Assembly: GCA_019510125.1 (NCBI GenBank)
Contig: JAEKKX010000006.1
Span: forward strand, 540,843-604,842
DNA length: 64,000 bases
Source: Lysobacterales bacterium
Lineage (GTDB): Bacteria; Pseudomonadota; Gammaproteobacteria; Xanthomonadales; Xanthomonadaceae
Direction of reading: 5' to 3'
Part shown: positions 32,262-41,025 of the stretch, piece by piece
How positions within the stretch are numbered: position 1 is the stretch's first letter
Layout of the letters: the number at the start of each line of letters is the position of its first letter
Position numbers and translations under genes: made by a program
Notes under the pieces: generated by a model
Databases searched by the model: none
Told to the model about the DNA's origin: nothing
The model's input: the letters and a program-made list of their open reading frames with translations, nothing else

Positions 32262-33587
32262 TCAGGGGGCGGGCGGCAGGTCGTACTGGTTGACCCGAAC
32301 GCCGGTCTCGATCGCATCGCCGAGGTCGGCCCGCAGCGTGCGCGCCACGATCGCGGCGCCGCCGGGGGCGGCCAGCAGGTAGCCGCGGCCCACGCGCGTC
32401 TCGTACGTCTCCAGCGGCAGCGCGGCGAGGATGTCCGCGTCGCCGCTGCGTCCTGCGAAGCGCAGTTGTTCGGACGGCAGCGGCTGGGTGGCGTCGTCGC
32501 CGAGCAGCAGCAGGCGACCGTCGGCGGACAGCGCGCGTGCCCGGACCTCGAAACCCGCGAGCGACGGATACGTTCCGATCGTCAGCCAGTACGGCCCGCC
32601 GTTGTCCAGGTCGTACCAGAACGCGCTGTGCGGCGTCGGCCAGATCGGATCGGCGTCGTCGGGAATCACCACCAGGCGCTGCGCATCGGCCAGCAGCGCC
32701 TGCGGCGGCAGGCCCAGCGGCGTCGGCAGGGCGACGGGACGCCAGTGGCCCAGCGTGGCGTCGGTCGCGATCAGATCGTACGGCGCGCCGTCGTGGGCGA
32801 GCACCGCGTAGACGCGGCCATCGGCGCCGATCTCGATGCGTTCGACCGATTCGCCGGGCGGCAGCCAGCGGCTCGCGCGCGGCGACCATTGCGCCAGCGT
32901 GGTGTCGAAGACGTCGACCGACAGCGTCCGGTCGCCGAAATCGCCGGCACAGGCGCGCGCCAGCACCACCGGCCCGCCATCGAGCGTCGGCATGTGGAAC
33001 CGCGACCGTTCGATGTGCTGGCCGAAGCCGGGGCACGCCGGCGTCGAGGACTGTCCCGCGTCCGTGCCGTCGGCCGCGAAGCGCATCGTGACGATCGACG
33101 GCTGCCACGCCGCGTCGCGCGTGGCGACCACCAGCGCGCCTCCGGCGCCGTCGATGGCGAGGCCGCGGACGGCGACATCCCCGGGCAACGGCGCCTGCCA
33201 CGCAGGCGAGCCACCGCCGCTGCGGCGCATTTCCAGGCGCGGCTGGCGGTTGCCCCCGCCGTCGTCGACGGAGAGGCAGTCCAGCCGTTGTCCGCCGCGT
33301 GCGGCGAGGCCGCAGCTCGTGCCGTCGCGGGCGAGCGTCAGGCCCCACATCCACGGCGCCTGGCCGTTCGCATCGAAGGTGTAGAGATGCGCGGTGTCGT
33401 AGCGGTCGGCCTGTGCCCAGGGCCGGTTGAAGGCCTGCAGGTGGACGTAGCCCTGGTCGTCGACCCGTGCACCGTGGTCGTCGGCAAGTTCGTTGGTCAT
33501 GGGGTTGAAGATGTCCATCCGCCAGTCGGCGGCATGGGCGCCGAACGCGCAGGCGAGCAGGGCGAAGCAGACGATGGGTTTCGTCAT
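32262..33587 (-). CDS. Secreted protein of unknown function, possibly beta-propeller
   Basis: The 441-residue product has a clean signal peptide (MTKPIVCFALLACAFGAHA, cut before ADW). The mature part consists of repeated beta-rich segments with Asp/Gly turns such as VDDQGYVHLQAF, FDANGQAPWMWG, IDGAGGALVVA, IGADGRVYAVLA and LSADGRLLLLGDD. These resemble blades of a beta-propeller (NHL or PQQ-like), but no named family is certain. The start was chosen for its signal peptide and AAGGA ribosome site. It lies where rpoD is usually found downstream of dnaG. Confidence 0.7.
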   Translation of the reverse strand: MTKPIVCFALLACAFGAHAADWRMDIFNPMTNELADDHGARVDDQGYVHLQAFNRPWAQADRYDTAHLYTFDANGQAPWMWGLTLARDGTSCGLAARGGQRLDCLSVDDGGGNRQPRLEMRRSGGGSPAWQAPLPGDVAVRGLAIDGAGGALVVATRDAAWQPSIVTMRFAADGTDAGQSSTPACPGFGQHIERSRFHMPTLDGGPVVLARACAGDFGDRTLSVDVFDTTLAQWSPRASRWLPPGESVERIEIGADGRVYAVLAHDGAPYDLIATDATLGHWRPVALPTPLGLPPQALLADAQRLVVIPDDADPIWPTPHSAFWYDLDNGGPYWLTIGTYPSLAGFEVRARALSADGRLLLLGDDATQPLPSEQLRFAGRSGDADILAALPLETYETRVGRGYLLAAPGGAAIVARTLRADLGDAIETGVRVNQYDLPPAP

Positions 33588-34199
33588 GGCGGTCCTTGTC
33601 GTGAAGGGATGGTCGGCGGGCGCGGTGCGCGGGGCGGTCGCGACGAAGACCGTGGAAAGCGCAATCGAACGGGAGCGTCCTTCGGCGTTGCGCGGCAGGG
33701 GAGGGCTGCGTGCGCCGTGAGCGTGCGTTTCCGTCGTCGTCGTCGTCGGCATCCCTGCCGGACCGCCCGGGCGCTGCCGCGCCCGCCGTGGACACAGTGT
33801 CGCAACCGGTCATCTCACGGATTGCGACCTTCGGCATCCCGCGATGCCCGCCGCTGCGTCGCCATGCGCTCGAGGACGCAGGACATCCGTTCATGTGGGT
33901 TGTCCCGAACATCGCCGGATGCGCAGGAAGGATGGATGGGGCCGGAATCCTTTCCGCACTGGCGTGCGGGCAACTTTCTTTGGCGCAAAGGAAGTCACCA
34001 AGGAAAACATCCCGGTCCACGGCAAATCTGCCGGCATGGACGGGGTCGGCCTTTTTAGGCGAGGCCTCCTGCCGCGTCGAAAAACGACGCGCCTCGTGTG
34101 CGCCGCCCCCCAGGTCTCCGGTTCCCGGGCGCGGTTCGGGATCGGCGAGGTCGCGCGAACGAAGCGGGCCCGTCGCTTGCCAAGGCGCCAGCGCCGGCT
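33588..34199. other. 612-bp non-coding spacer downstream of dnaG
   Basis: No gene could be supported. It holds a hairpin ACTTTCTTT-GGCGC-AAAGGAAGT (33973-33995, one mismatch). This lies within a stretch whose translation (GNFLWRKGSHQGKHP-like) resembles dispersed proteobacterial intergenic repeats. A second hairpin is CGCGTCG-AAAAA-CGACGCG (34073-34091). The promoter of the minus-strand secreted protein must lie near 33600-33700. A short CGT/GTC microsatellite is at about 33735-33750. Confidence 0.6.
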
Positions 34200-35957
34200 T
34201 CAGCGATTGCCTTCGAGACGGCTCTCCGTGGAGCGAATGACGGTCTCGATTTCCCTGATGCGGAATTTCTCGTGCGCGTCGAGTGACGAAATACCGCTCG
34301 ATCTGACCTTCTGGTTCAGATCGTCCCGTTCCTGCTTCAATGCATCGAGTTCGAGGCGTCGCATTGCGCCGATGAATTCGGCAGACCAGGCCTGCGGCTC
34401 GGTCAGTGGCGTCTGCATCGCGAGTTTCTGCAGCGCCGCGCCTTCCTCGCGTTCGGCGAAATGCTCCAGCAGTGCGCCGGTGGTGATCTCGGGGCGTTCG
34501 CGCACCAGCGCGATCAGTTCCGCCAGCAGCGGCACGCCGGGCTGGCGCAGCACGCCGAAGGTGTAGGGCGGTTCGAGGTCGAGCGCGAGCGCGGGTCGCT
34601 GCAGCAGCAGCGCGATCGCGCCGCGCACGAGGCTGCGCTTCTGGGTCGGCGCCGGCGGCGTGCGCGGGCGCGCGGGCGCCGCTGCGTCAGCGCCCGTGCG
34701 CGTCGCGCCGACGCCGGTGAGTTCGGTCAGGCGCTGGCGCATGAGGTCGCCGAACGCGCCGTCGGGGATCTGCGCGAGCAGCGGCTTCGCGCGTTCGGCC
34801 ATCCGCGCCTTGCCGTCGAGCGTGCCGAGGTTGACGTCCCTGGCCAGTTCGTCGAAGAAGAACTGCGACAGCGGCGTCGCCTGCGCGAGCCGCGCCTCGA
34901 AGCCGTCGCGGCCCTCGTTGCGCACCAGCGTGTCCGGATCCTCGCCGTCGGGCAGGAACAGGAAGAACGCCTGGCGGCCATCCTTCATCCGCGGCAGCAC
35001 GGACTCCATCGCCTTGCCCGCGGCGCGGCGGCCGGCGGCGTCGCCGTCGAAGCAGAAATACACGTCCGGGGCGTTGCGGAACAGCAGTTCGGCGTGGTCG
35101 GGCGTGGTCGCGGTGCCCAGCGTCGCCACCGCCTGGGCGACGCCGTGCTGGAACAGCGCGATCACGTCCATGTAGCCCTCGACCACGATCAGCCGCTCGA
35201 TCTTCTGGTTCGCCTGCCGCACCTGCCACAGGCCGTACAGCTCGCGGCCCTTGTGGAACAGCGCGGTCTCGGGCGAGTTGAGGTACTTGGGGCCGTCGTC
35301 CTTCTGCAGCACGCGCCCGCCGAACGCGATCGTGCGCCCGCGGCGGTCGAGGATCGGGAACATCACCCGGTCGCGGAACTTGTCGTAGACGTGGCCCTTG
35401 TCGTTCTTCGAGAACAGGCCGACGCGCTCCAGCAGCTTCATCCGGCGCTCGTCGGTGCCGAGCGCGTCCTTGAGCGCCGAATAGCCGTCCGGCGCGTAGC
35501 CCAGGCCGAACTGCGCGCGGATCTCCGCGCTGACGCCGCGACCGTCGAAATACGCCAGCGCCTTCGGGGTTGCGGCCAGTTGGCGCTGGAAGAACTTGTT
35601 GGCCGCTTCCAGCGCCGCGTACTGGTCGACGCTGTCGGGGTTGGCATTGCGCTGCTGGGTGTCGCGCGGCACCTCCATGCCGACGCGCTTGGCCAGTTCG
35701 TCGACCGCATCGAGGAATTCGAGGCGGTCGTAGTTCATCAGGAAGCTGATCGCGGTGCCGTGCGCGCCGCAGCCGAAGCAGTGGTAGAACTGTTTGGTCG
35801 GCGACACCGTGAACGACGGCGAGCGCTCGTCGTGGAACGGGCAGCGCGCGGAGAACTCGCGGCCCTGGCGCTTCAGCGGCACGCGCGTCCCGATCACCTC
35901 CACGATGTCGGTGCGCGCGAGCAGGTCGTCGATGAAGGCGTCGGGGATGCGGGCCAT
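34200..35957 (-). CDS. dnaG: DNA primase DnaG
   Basis: DnaG makes RNA primers for replication. The 585-residue protein has the CHC2 zinc finger (C39, H42, C60, C63) and the RNA-polymerase domain with FGLGYAPDGYSALK, DRVMFPILDRRGRTIAFGGR and KYLNSPET. The TOPRIM core EGYMDVIALFQHG with FCFDGDAAGRRA and a C-terminal DnaB-interacting helical domain are also complete. It is the third complete gene of an rpsU-yqeY-GNAT-dnaG row, with a broken SEC-C gene in between. Unlike the classical rpsU-dnaG-rpoD operon, rpoD does not follow. Confidence 0.97.
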   Translation of the reverse strand: MARIPDAFIDDLLARTDIVEVIGTRVPLKRQGREFSARCPFHDERSPSFTVSPTKQFYHCFGCGAHGTAISFLMNYDRLEFLDAVDELAKRVGMEVPRDTQQRNANPDSVDQYAALEAANKFFQRQLAATPKALAYFDGRGVSAEIRAQFGLGYAPDGYSALKDALGTDERRMKLLERVGLFSKNDKGHVYDKFRDRVMFPILDRRGRTIAFGGRVLQKDDGPKYLNSPETALFHKGRELYGLWQVRQANQKIERLIVVEGYMDVIALFQHGVAQAVATLGTATTPDHAELLFRNAPDVYFCFDGDAAGRRAAGKAMESVLPRMKDGRQAFFLFLPDGEDPDTLVRNEGRDGFEARLAQATPLSQFFFDELARDVNLGTLDGKARMAERAKPLLAQIPDGAFGDLMRQRLTELTGVGATRTGADAAAPARPRTPPAPTQKRSLVRGAIALLLQRPALALDLEPPYTFGVLRQPGVPLLAELIALVRERPEITTGALLEHFAEREEGAALQKLAMQTPLTEPQAWSAEFIGAMRRLELDALKQERDDLNQKVRSSGISSLDAHEKFRIREIETVIRSTESRLEGNR

Positions 35958-36024
35958 GGCTGTCGTCTAGGATGCCATCGAAACGCCGCCCCGGGTTCCC
36001 GGGGCGGCGGTGCGGGGCGGGCGT

Positions 36025-36288
36025 TCAATCCCGGTGGAAAGCCGTGCCGTGCGGCGCCGTCGAGGCGGCCGCTGCGCAGGCAGCACTGTTTTGAACCTCC
36101 GGGTCGAGCCGCACGGGCAGGGATCGTTGCGGCCCAGCTTCTCGACCAGCTCCTTGTCGCCGTGGACGAAGCGCCGGCCGCGCTTCACGCGGGTCTCGGA
36201 CGGGAAGCCCTTGCGGCGCTTGCGGGTGATCTCAACGGCCGGTGCGGCCTCGAAAGCACGCGTGGCGGGCGGGTGTCTTGCGTTTCAT
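36025..36288 (-). pseudogene. SEC-C motif small protein broken by three +1 homopolymer indels
   Basis: A strong ribosome site (AGGAGGTG) precedes an ATG at 36286-36288, but the frame shifts three times. In coding sense TTT near 36252-36256, AAAA near 36089-36092 and TTT near 36038-36040 each contain one base too many. Removing one base from each gives a continuous 86-residue protein: basic N terminus, [40 protein letters not shown], then RRFKQCC and an FHRD end. The CPC...CC zinc motif is the one found at the SecA C terminus. As written, the longest intact piece is a 73-codon frame (35967-36188) lacking the CC half of the motif. It is either a recent pseudogene or a cluster of sequencing errors. 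Confidence 0.7.
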
Positions 36289-36357
36289 GGCACACCTCCT
36301 GTTGCGGCGGTCCCGGATGGACCGCGGATCTTGTGGCGCGGCCCGACGCGTCGCCGG

Positions 36358-36864
36358 TCAGCCGATCGCGTCCTGCGCGGCCAGCGCGGCCAGCGCATCG
36401 CCGGCGACGCGCTGCACGGTCCAGTCGTCCATGCCGACGGCGCCCAGCGTGCGATAGAAGTCGATCGCCGGCGTGTTCCAGTCCAGCACCGACCACTCGA
36501 AGCGGCCGCAGTCGCGCTCGACCGCGAGCTTCGCCAGCCGCGCCATCAGTCGCTTGCCCAGGCCGAGGCCGCGATGCTGCGGACGCACGAACAGGTCTTC
36601 GAGGTACAGCCCGGGCTTGCCGACGAAGGTCGAGAAGTTGTGGAAGAACAGGGCGAAGCCGGCGGCCTCGCCATCGACCTCGGCGATCAGCACATCGGCG
36701 CGCGGCGTCGGTCCGAACAACTGGCGCGCGAGACCGGCCTCGTCGGCGACCGCTTCGTGGGCGAGCTTTTCGTACTCGGCCAGTTCGCGGATGAACGCGA
36801 GGATCAGCCCGGTGTCCTCGCGGACGGCCGGGCGGATGACGATGGCGGGCGCAGGCGCGGTCAT
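36358..36864 (-). CDS. GNAT family N-acetyltransferase
   Basis: The 168-residue protein has the acetyl-CoA fold of the GNAT family. It has an N-terminal IRPAVREDTGLILAFIRELAEYEKL, the beta-strand LYLEDLFVRPQHRG followed by the pyrophosphate loop LGLGKRLMARL, and the C-terminal WNTPAIDFYRTLGA. These resemble diamine (spermidine/thialysine) acetyltransferases, but the substrate is not certain. It starts 11 bases after the yqeY stop, so the two are probably co-transcribed. Confidence 0.88.
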   Translation of the reverse strand: MTAPAPAIVIRPAVREDTGLILAFIRELAEYEKLAHEAVADEAGLARQLFGPTPRADVLIAEVDGEAAGFALFFHNFSTFVGKPGLYLEDLFVRPQHRGLGLGKRLMARLAKLAVERDCGRFEWSVLDWNTPAIDFYRTLGAVGMDDWTVQRVAGDALAALAAQDAIG

Positions 36865-36875
36865 CGCGGCGATGC

Positions 36876-37322
36876 TCAGCCGGCGAGGCGCTGCTTGATC
36901 AGCTTCGAGACCTCGCCCATGTCGGCCTGGCCGGCGAGACGCGGCTTGAGCACGCCCATCAACTTGCCCATGTCGGCCGGGCCGGTGGCGCCGGTCTCGG
37001 CCACGGCGGCCTCGATCGCGGCCCGGATCTCGGCCTCGCCCATCTTCGCCGGCAGGTAGCCGTCGATGATCGCCATCTCGGCGCGCTCGACCGAGGCCAG
37101 GTCGTCGCGACCGGCCTTGTCGTACTGTTCGATCGAGTCCTTGCGCTGCTTGACCATCTTCTCCAGCACGGCCAGCACGCGGGCGTCGTCCATCTCGACG
37201 CGCTCGTCGACTTCCTTCTGCTTGATCGCGGCGTTGATCAGGCGGATGGTGGCCAGGCGCTCCTTCTCGCCGGCCTTCATGGCGGTCTTCATGTCGTCGG
37301 TGAGGCGTTGCTTGAGGCTCAT
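36876..37322 (-). CDS. YqeY-like protein (GatB/YqeY domain)
   Basis: This 148-residue protein has the helical YqeY fold related to the tRNA-binding tail of GatB: MSLKQRLTDDMKTAMKAGEKERLATIRLI, RKDSIEQYDKAGRDDL and LPAKMGEAEI, ending with GKLMGVLKPRLAGQADMGEVSKLIKQ. It may bind tRNA; no enzymatic role is established. A yqeY gene between rpsU and dnaG is common in proteobacteria. It follows rpsU after a hairpin that may reduce readthrough. Confidence 0.92.
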   Translation of the reverse strand: MSLKQRLTDDMKTAMKAGEKERLATIRLINAAIKQKEVDERVEMDDARVLAVLEKMVKQRKDSIEQYDKAGRDDLASVERAEMAIIDGYLPAKMGEAEIRAAIEAAVAETGATGPADMGKLMGVLKPRLAGQADMGEVSKLIKQRLAG

Positions 37323-37390
37323 GGGAAGCTCCGTGGGGCGCGACCGCGGCTGCGGCCGGGGGACATCGTTGAAACCGGGGGGCGGAAAAC

Positions 37391-37424
37391 ACGAAAAGCC
37401 GGCTGCGCAGGGCGCGGCCGGCTT
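37391..37424 (-). terminator. Terminator/attenuator hairpin between rpsU and yqeY
   Basis: Read on the minus strand, AAGCCGGC and GCCGGCTT form an 8-bp stem with an internal GC-rich loop, followed by TTCGTGTTTTCC. It probably ends part of the very high rpsU transcription while letting some continue into yqeY and dnaG. Confidence 0.6.
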
Positions 37425-37494
37425 CGGGATTCGCTGTGGGCCGCGACCGTGGGGCCGCGCAGGGAATCGGGCGTACTGGTTCGGTCTTGCCGGA

Positions 37495-37710
37495 TCAGTA
37501 CAGACGCTGACGCTTGGTGGCGTCGCGCGAGGTACGGCGGGCCTGGCGCTTCACCGCGGCGGCCGCCTTGCGCTTGCGTTCCTGGGTCGGCTTTTCGTAG
37601 AACTCGCGCTTGCGGACTTCGGCCAGCACGCCGGCCTTTTCGCAGGTGCGCTTGAAGCGGCGCAGGGCAAACTCGAACGGCTCGTTTTCGCGGACTTTGA
37701 CGCTGGGCAT
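37495..37710 (-). CDS. rpsU: 30S ribosomal protein S21
   Basis: S21 helps the small subunit select start sites. The 71-residue product [20 protein letters not shown] and on, with [20 protein letters not shown] and a very basic tail, is full length and unmistakable. It heads the primase row on the minus strand and is divergent from tsaD, the usual arrangement. Confidence 0.98.
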   Translation of the reverse strand: MPSVKVRENEPFEFALRRFKRTCEKAGVLAEVRKREFYEKPTQERKRKAAAAVKRQARRTSRDATKRQRLY

Positions 37711-37759
37711 GGGAATCTCGTTAGGGAAGCCTGGCCCGGTCCTTCCGGGCGAGCCGCGC

Positions 37760-37788
37760 ATGATAACGGCCCGAACCGGCCGGGGCAA
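37760..37788 (-). promoter_or_regulatory. rpsU promoter
   Basis: On the minus strand TTGCCC (37788-37783) and TATCAT (37765-37760) are separated by exactly 17 bp. The start point would be near 37753, giving a leader of about 43 bases to the rpsU ATG. Confidence 0.6.
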
Positions 37789-37858
37789 GTTCGGGCCGGG
37801 CGGGGCGGCCGGGCAGGGTAAGCTATCGGCCCCCGTTCCCCTGCCCCAGCCCCGGAAA

Positions 37859-38917
37859 ATGAAGGTCCTCGGCATCGAATCCAGTTGCGACGAGACCGGC
37901 GTGGCCGTCTACGACACGGCCCGGCCCGGGGCCGCGGGGCTGCGGGCGCACGCGGTCTACAGCCAGATCGCGCTGCACGCCGAGTACGGCGGGGTGGTGC
38001 CGGAACTGGCCAGCCGCGACCACGTGCGCAAGCTGCTGCCGCTGATCCGCCAGACCCTGGCCGAGGCCGGGCTGGGCGTGGGCGACCTCGACGGCGTGGC
38101 CTACACCGCCGGCCCGGGGCTGGTCGGGGCGCTGCTGGTCGGGGCCGGCGTGGCCCGCGCGCTGGCCTGGGCGCTGGACCTGCCGGCCGTCGCCGTCCAT
38201 CACATGGAGGGCCATCTGCTGGCCCCGCTGATGGAGGACGACGATCCCGTCCACGGCCGGCCCGAACCTCCGTTCGTCGCGCTGCTGGTCTCCGGCGGGC
38301 ACAGCCAACTGGTGGCGGTGGACGCCATCGGCGCCTACCGGCTGCTGGGCGACACCCTGGACGACGCCGCCGGCGAGGCCTTCGACAAGTCGGCCAAGCT
38401 GATGGGGTTGCCGTACCCGGGCGGCCCGCAGTTGGCGAAGCTGGCCGAACAGGGCGCGCCGGGCCGGTTCAGGTTCCCGCGGCCGATGACCGACCGGCCC
38501 GGGCTCGATTTCAGCTTCAGCGGGCTCAAGACCCAGGTCCTGCTCGCCTGGCGCGATTCAGACCAGTCCGACGCCACCCGGGCCGACATCGCCCGCGGGT
38601 TCGAGGATGCGGTGGTCGACACGCTGGCGATCAAGTGCGAGCGCGCGCTGGAGGCCAGCGGCGCGAAGGTGCTCGTGGTCGCCGGTGGCGTCGGCGCCAA
38701 CCGGCGCCTGCGCGAGCGGCTGCAGGCGATGGCGGCGAAGCGCGGCGGCCGGGTCTGCTTCCCGCGCCCCGAACTGTGCACCGACAACGGCGCGATGATC
38801 GCCTTCGCCGGCGCGCTGCGGCTGGCGGCGGGCGAGCGCGCCGGGCCGTCGGTGTTCGTCACCCCGCGCTGGGACATGGCGACGCTGTCGGCGGTCGAAC
38901 CCGCGCCGCACCCGTAG
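37859..38917 (+). CDS. tsaD: tRNA N6-adenosine threonylcarbamoyltransferase TsaD
   Basis: TsaD attaches the threonylcarbamoyl group to A37 of ANN-decoding tRNAs together with TsaB and TsaE. The 352-residue protein starts [19 protein letters not shown]. It has the metal ligands in [42 protein letters not shown] and [15 protein letters not shown], with CTDNGAMIA near the end. All ASKHA-fold motifs are intact. It is divergent from rpsU and about 150 bases ahead of folB. Confidence 0.97.
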   Translation: MKVLGIESSCDETGVAVYDTARPGAAGLRAHAVYSQIALHAEYGGVVPELASRDHVRKLLPLIRQTLAEAGLGVGDLDGVAYTAGPGLVGALLVGAGVARALAWALDLPAVAVHHMEGHLLAPLMEDDDPVHGRPEPPFVALLVSGGHSQLVAVDAIGAYRLLGDTLDDAAGEAFDKSAKLMGLPYPGGPQLAKLAEQGAPGRFRFPRPMTDRPGLDFSFSGLKTQVLLAWRDSDQSDATRADIARGFEDAVVDTLAIKCERALEASGAKVLVVAGGVGANRRLRERLQAMAAKRGGRVCFPRPELCTDNGAMIAFAGALRLAAGERAGPSVFVTPRWDMATLSAVEPAPHP

Positions 38918-39072
38918 GGCGGGCCCCCGGCGCGCCATCGCGACCGCACGGGGCGCGCCGCGACACGATCGACACGACTCCGCCCGTCGCGCGACGCGAT
39001 CGGACATGCCGCGATGTCGGGCCGGGGCCCGACCTACAATGTCCCATTCCCCCGACGCCCGGACGTTCCCGC

Positions 39073-39426
39073 ATGGACAAGGTCTTCATCGAAGCGCTCG
39101 AGATCGAGGCGCTGATCGGCATCTACGACTGGGAGCGGCGGATCCGCCAGCCGCTGCAGTTCGATCTCGAAATGAGCTTCGACAACCGCCGGCCGGCCGC
39201 CAGCGACGACATCGCCGACACGCTCGACTACAAGGCGGTGAGCAAGCGCCTGATCGAGTACGTGTCGCAGTCGTCGTTCGGGCTGGTCGAGACGCTGGCC
39301 GAGCGCTGCGCGGAGATCGTGCTGGCCGAGTTCGCGGTCTCGCACGTGCGCCTGAAGCTGAGCAAGCCCGGCGCGGTGCGCGGCGCGCGCGCGGTCGGCG
39401 TGATCATCGAACGCAGCCGGTCCTGA
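39073..39426 (+). CDS. folB: Dihydroneopterin aldolase FolB
   Basis: FolB splits dihydroneopterin to 6-hydroxymethyldihydropterin for folate synthesis. The 117-residue protein has MDKVFIEALEIEALIGIYDWER, DTLDYKAVSKRL, LVETLAERCAEIVL and the C-terminal KLSKPGAVRGARAVGVIIER, all standard. Its product feeds FolK, encoded 10 bases downstream. Confidence 0.96.
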   Translation: MDKVFIEALEIEALIGIYDWERRIRQPLQFDLEMSFDNRRPAASDDIADTLDYKAVSKRLIEYVSQSSFGLVETLAERCAEIVLAEFAVSHVRLKLSKPGAVRGARAVGVIIERSRS

Positions 39427-39436
39427 GCGCGCCGCG

Positions 39437-39928
39437 ATGGGCAAGGCCTACCTGAGCCTCGGCAGCAACGTCGATGCCGAGCGCAACCTCCGCGCGGCGT
39501 TCGCCGCGCTGCGCGCGCGTTTCGGCGACCTCGCCGCCTCGATCGTCTACCGCTTTCCCGCGGTCGGCTTCGAAGGGTCGGATTTCCTCAACGCGGCCGC
39601 GGTGATCGACAGCGACCTCGACCCGCACGCGCTCAACGCCTGGCTGCACGCGCTCGAGGACGCGCACGGGCGCGACCGCAGCGGGCCGCGCTTCGGCGAC
39701 CGGCCGCTGGACATCGACATCGTGTTCTACGACGCCCTGGTGCTGTCGGGCCCCGGGCATCTGCAACTGCCGCGAGACGAACTGCGCCACGCCTTCGTGC
39801 TGCGGCCGCTGGCGGAACTCGCGCCGGACTTCGTCGACCCGCGCAGCGGGCGCACGCTGGCGGCGCTGTGGGCCGATTCGCCGGAGCGCGACGTGCCCTG
39901 CGAGGCGGTGTTCGACGGCGCGGCGTGA
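39437..39928 (+). CDS. folK: 6-hydroxymethyl-7,8-dihydropterin pyrophosphokinase FolK
   Basis: FolK transfers pyrophosphate from ATP to the pterin made by FolB. The 163-residue protein shows AYLSLGSNVDAERNL, the VYRFPAVGFEGSDFLNAA loop, the RDRSGPRFGDRPLDIDIVFYD metal-binding signature and LQLPRDELRHAFVLRPL. The short distance to folB implies one transcript. A 16-bp tandem array begins about 50 bases after the stop. Confidence 0.96.
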   Translation: MGKAYLSLGSNVDAERNLRAAFAALRARFGDLAASIVYRFPAVGFEGSDFLNAAAVIDSDLDPHALNAWLHALEDAHGRDRSGPRFGDRPLDIDIVFYDALVLSGPGHLQLPRDELRHAFVLRPLAELAPDFVDPRSGRTLAALWADSPERDVPCEAVFDGAA

Positions 39929-39980
39929 CCGCTGCGGCGCGATCTTGCCGACGCGTCGGCTTGCGGCGATGTGGTCTCGG

Positions 39981-40076
39981 TGAAGCGTCGTCTTCCTGAA
40001 GCGTCGCCTTTCTGAGACGTCGCCTTTCTGAGGCGTTGCCTTTCTGAAGCGTGACCCTGCTGCAACGTTATCTTGT
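39981..40076. repeat. 16-bp tandem array downstream of folK
   Basis: Six contiguous units based on TGAAGCGTCGCCTTTC start at 39981, 39997, 40013, 40029, 40045 and 40061. The middle copies are closest; the outer ones are degenerate. Each unit begins with a TGA-like triplet. The array fills much of the folK to 40162 gap. Confidence 0.85.
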
Positions 40077-40161
40077 AGCGCGTGACTTCCTGCGCTTGTC
40101 GCGGCGCGCGCGCTGCCGGACGATGGCGCCTCCTTGCAACGTGTCCGGGAGGACGCAGGCG

Positions 40162-40995
40162 ATGTTCGAGAAGGTCTCGCGCAGTTGGGGACTGGTCAAG
40201 GCCAGTGCGTCGGTGCTGCGCGCCGACAAGGAGCTGATGGTGTTCCCGGTGCTGTCGTCGCTGGCCACGCTGCTGGTGCTGGCGACGTTCGCGCTGCCGG
40301 TGTTCGCCTTCAAACTGTTCGACCACGGCTTCAACGCGGCCGGCGCGGTGCTCGGCTTCCTGTTCTACTTCTGCCAGTACACGGTCATCGTGTTCTTCAA
40401 CAGCGCGCTGGTCGGTGCGGCGACCATTCGTCTGGAAGGCGGCGATCCGACGGTCTCCGACGGCCTCCGCGCGGCGCGCTCGCGGCTGCCGGCGATCCTC
40501 GGCTACGCCGCGATCGCGGCCACGGTCGGCGTGATCCTGAAATCGCTGAAGGACCGCGACAACAACATCGTCGTGCGCATGATCGGCAGCGGCCTGGGCG
40601 TGGCGTGGACGCTGGCGACGTTCCTGGTGGTGCCGGTGCTGGTCAACCGCGACGTCGGTCCGATCGACGCCCTGAAGGAGAGCATCGCGCTGCTGAAGAA
40701 GACCTGGGGCGAGAACGCCATCGGCCACGTCGGCATCGGCGCCGCGTTCGGGCTGATCACGTTCGTGCTGGTCGCGATCGGCGTCGGCTCGGCGTTCCTG
40801 GCCTGGCAGGCGGCGCCCGCCGCCGGCATCGCGGTCGCCGCGGCCTTCGTCGTCGTCCTGCTGGTGCTGGGCGTGGTCCAGTCGGCGCTGTCGGGCATCT
40901 ACTCCGCGGCGCTGTACCGCTACGCGGTGGCGCGCGAGACGCCGTCGGCGTTCCAGGGGCTGGCGCTGGAATCGGCGTTCGCGCCGAAGCGCTGA
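40162..40995 (+). CDS. Integral membrane protein, DUF6159-like
   Basis: The 277-residue protein has about six transmembrane helices, such as LATLLVLATFALPVFAF, VLGFLFYFCQYTVIVFF and IGAAFGLITFVLVAIGVGSAFL. Conserved-looking cytoplasmic segments are SVLRADKELMVFPVLSSL and LEGGDPTVSDGLRAARSRLPAIL, as in DUF6159 membrane proteins. Function is unknown. An upstream in-frame ATG at 40051 would place translation inside the tandem array, so the ATG at 40162 with GGGAGG upstream was chosen. Confidence 0.75.
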   Translation: MFEKVSRSWGLVKASASVLRADKELMVFPVLSSLATLLVLATFALPVFAFKLFDHGFNAAGAVLGFLFYFCQYTVIVFFNSALVGAATIRLEGGDPTVSDGLRAARSRLPAILGYAAIAATVGVILKSLKDRDNNIVVRMIGSGLGVAWTLATFLVVPVLVNRDVGPIDALKESIALLKKTWGENAIGHVGIGAAFGLITFVLVAIGVGSAFLAWQAAPAAGIAVAAAFVVVLLVLGVVQSALSGIYSAALYRYAVARETPSAFQGLALESAFAPKR

Positions 40996-41025
40996 GGCCT
41001 CCGGCGGGCGGGCGCGCGGACGGCG

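Noticed and set aside
34073..34091. A terminator for dnaG at CGCGTCG-AAAAA-CGACGCG
   Set aside because: The A/T run is the loop, not a tail, and the stem is only 7 bp; left as a hairpin of unknown role.
35967..36188. A 73-codon open frame as a stand-alone gene
   Set aside because: It starts in the middle of a SEC-C protein and loses the motif's CC half; the sequence is better explained as one longer gene with three indels.
39981..40076. Regular repeats that might be a CRISPR array
   Set aside because: Units are 14-16 bp and contiguous, with no unique spacers, no leader and no cas genes nearby.
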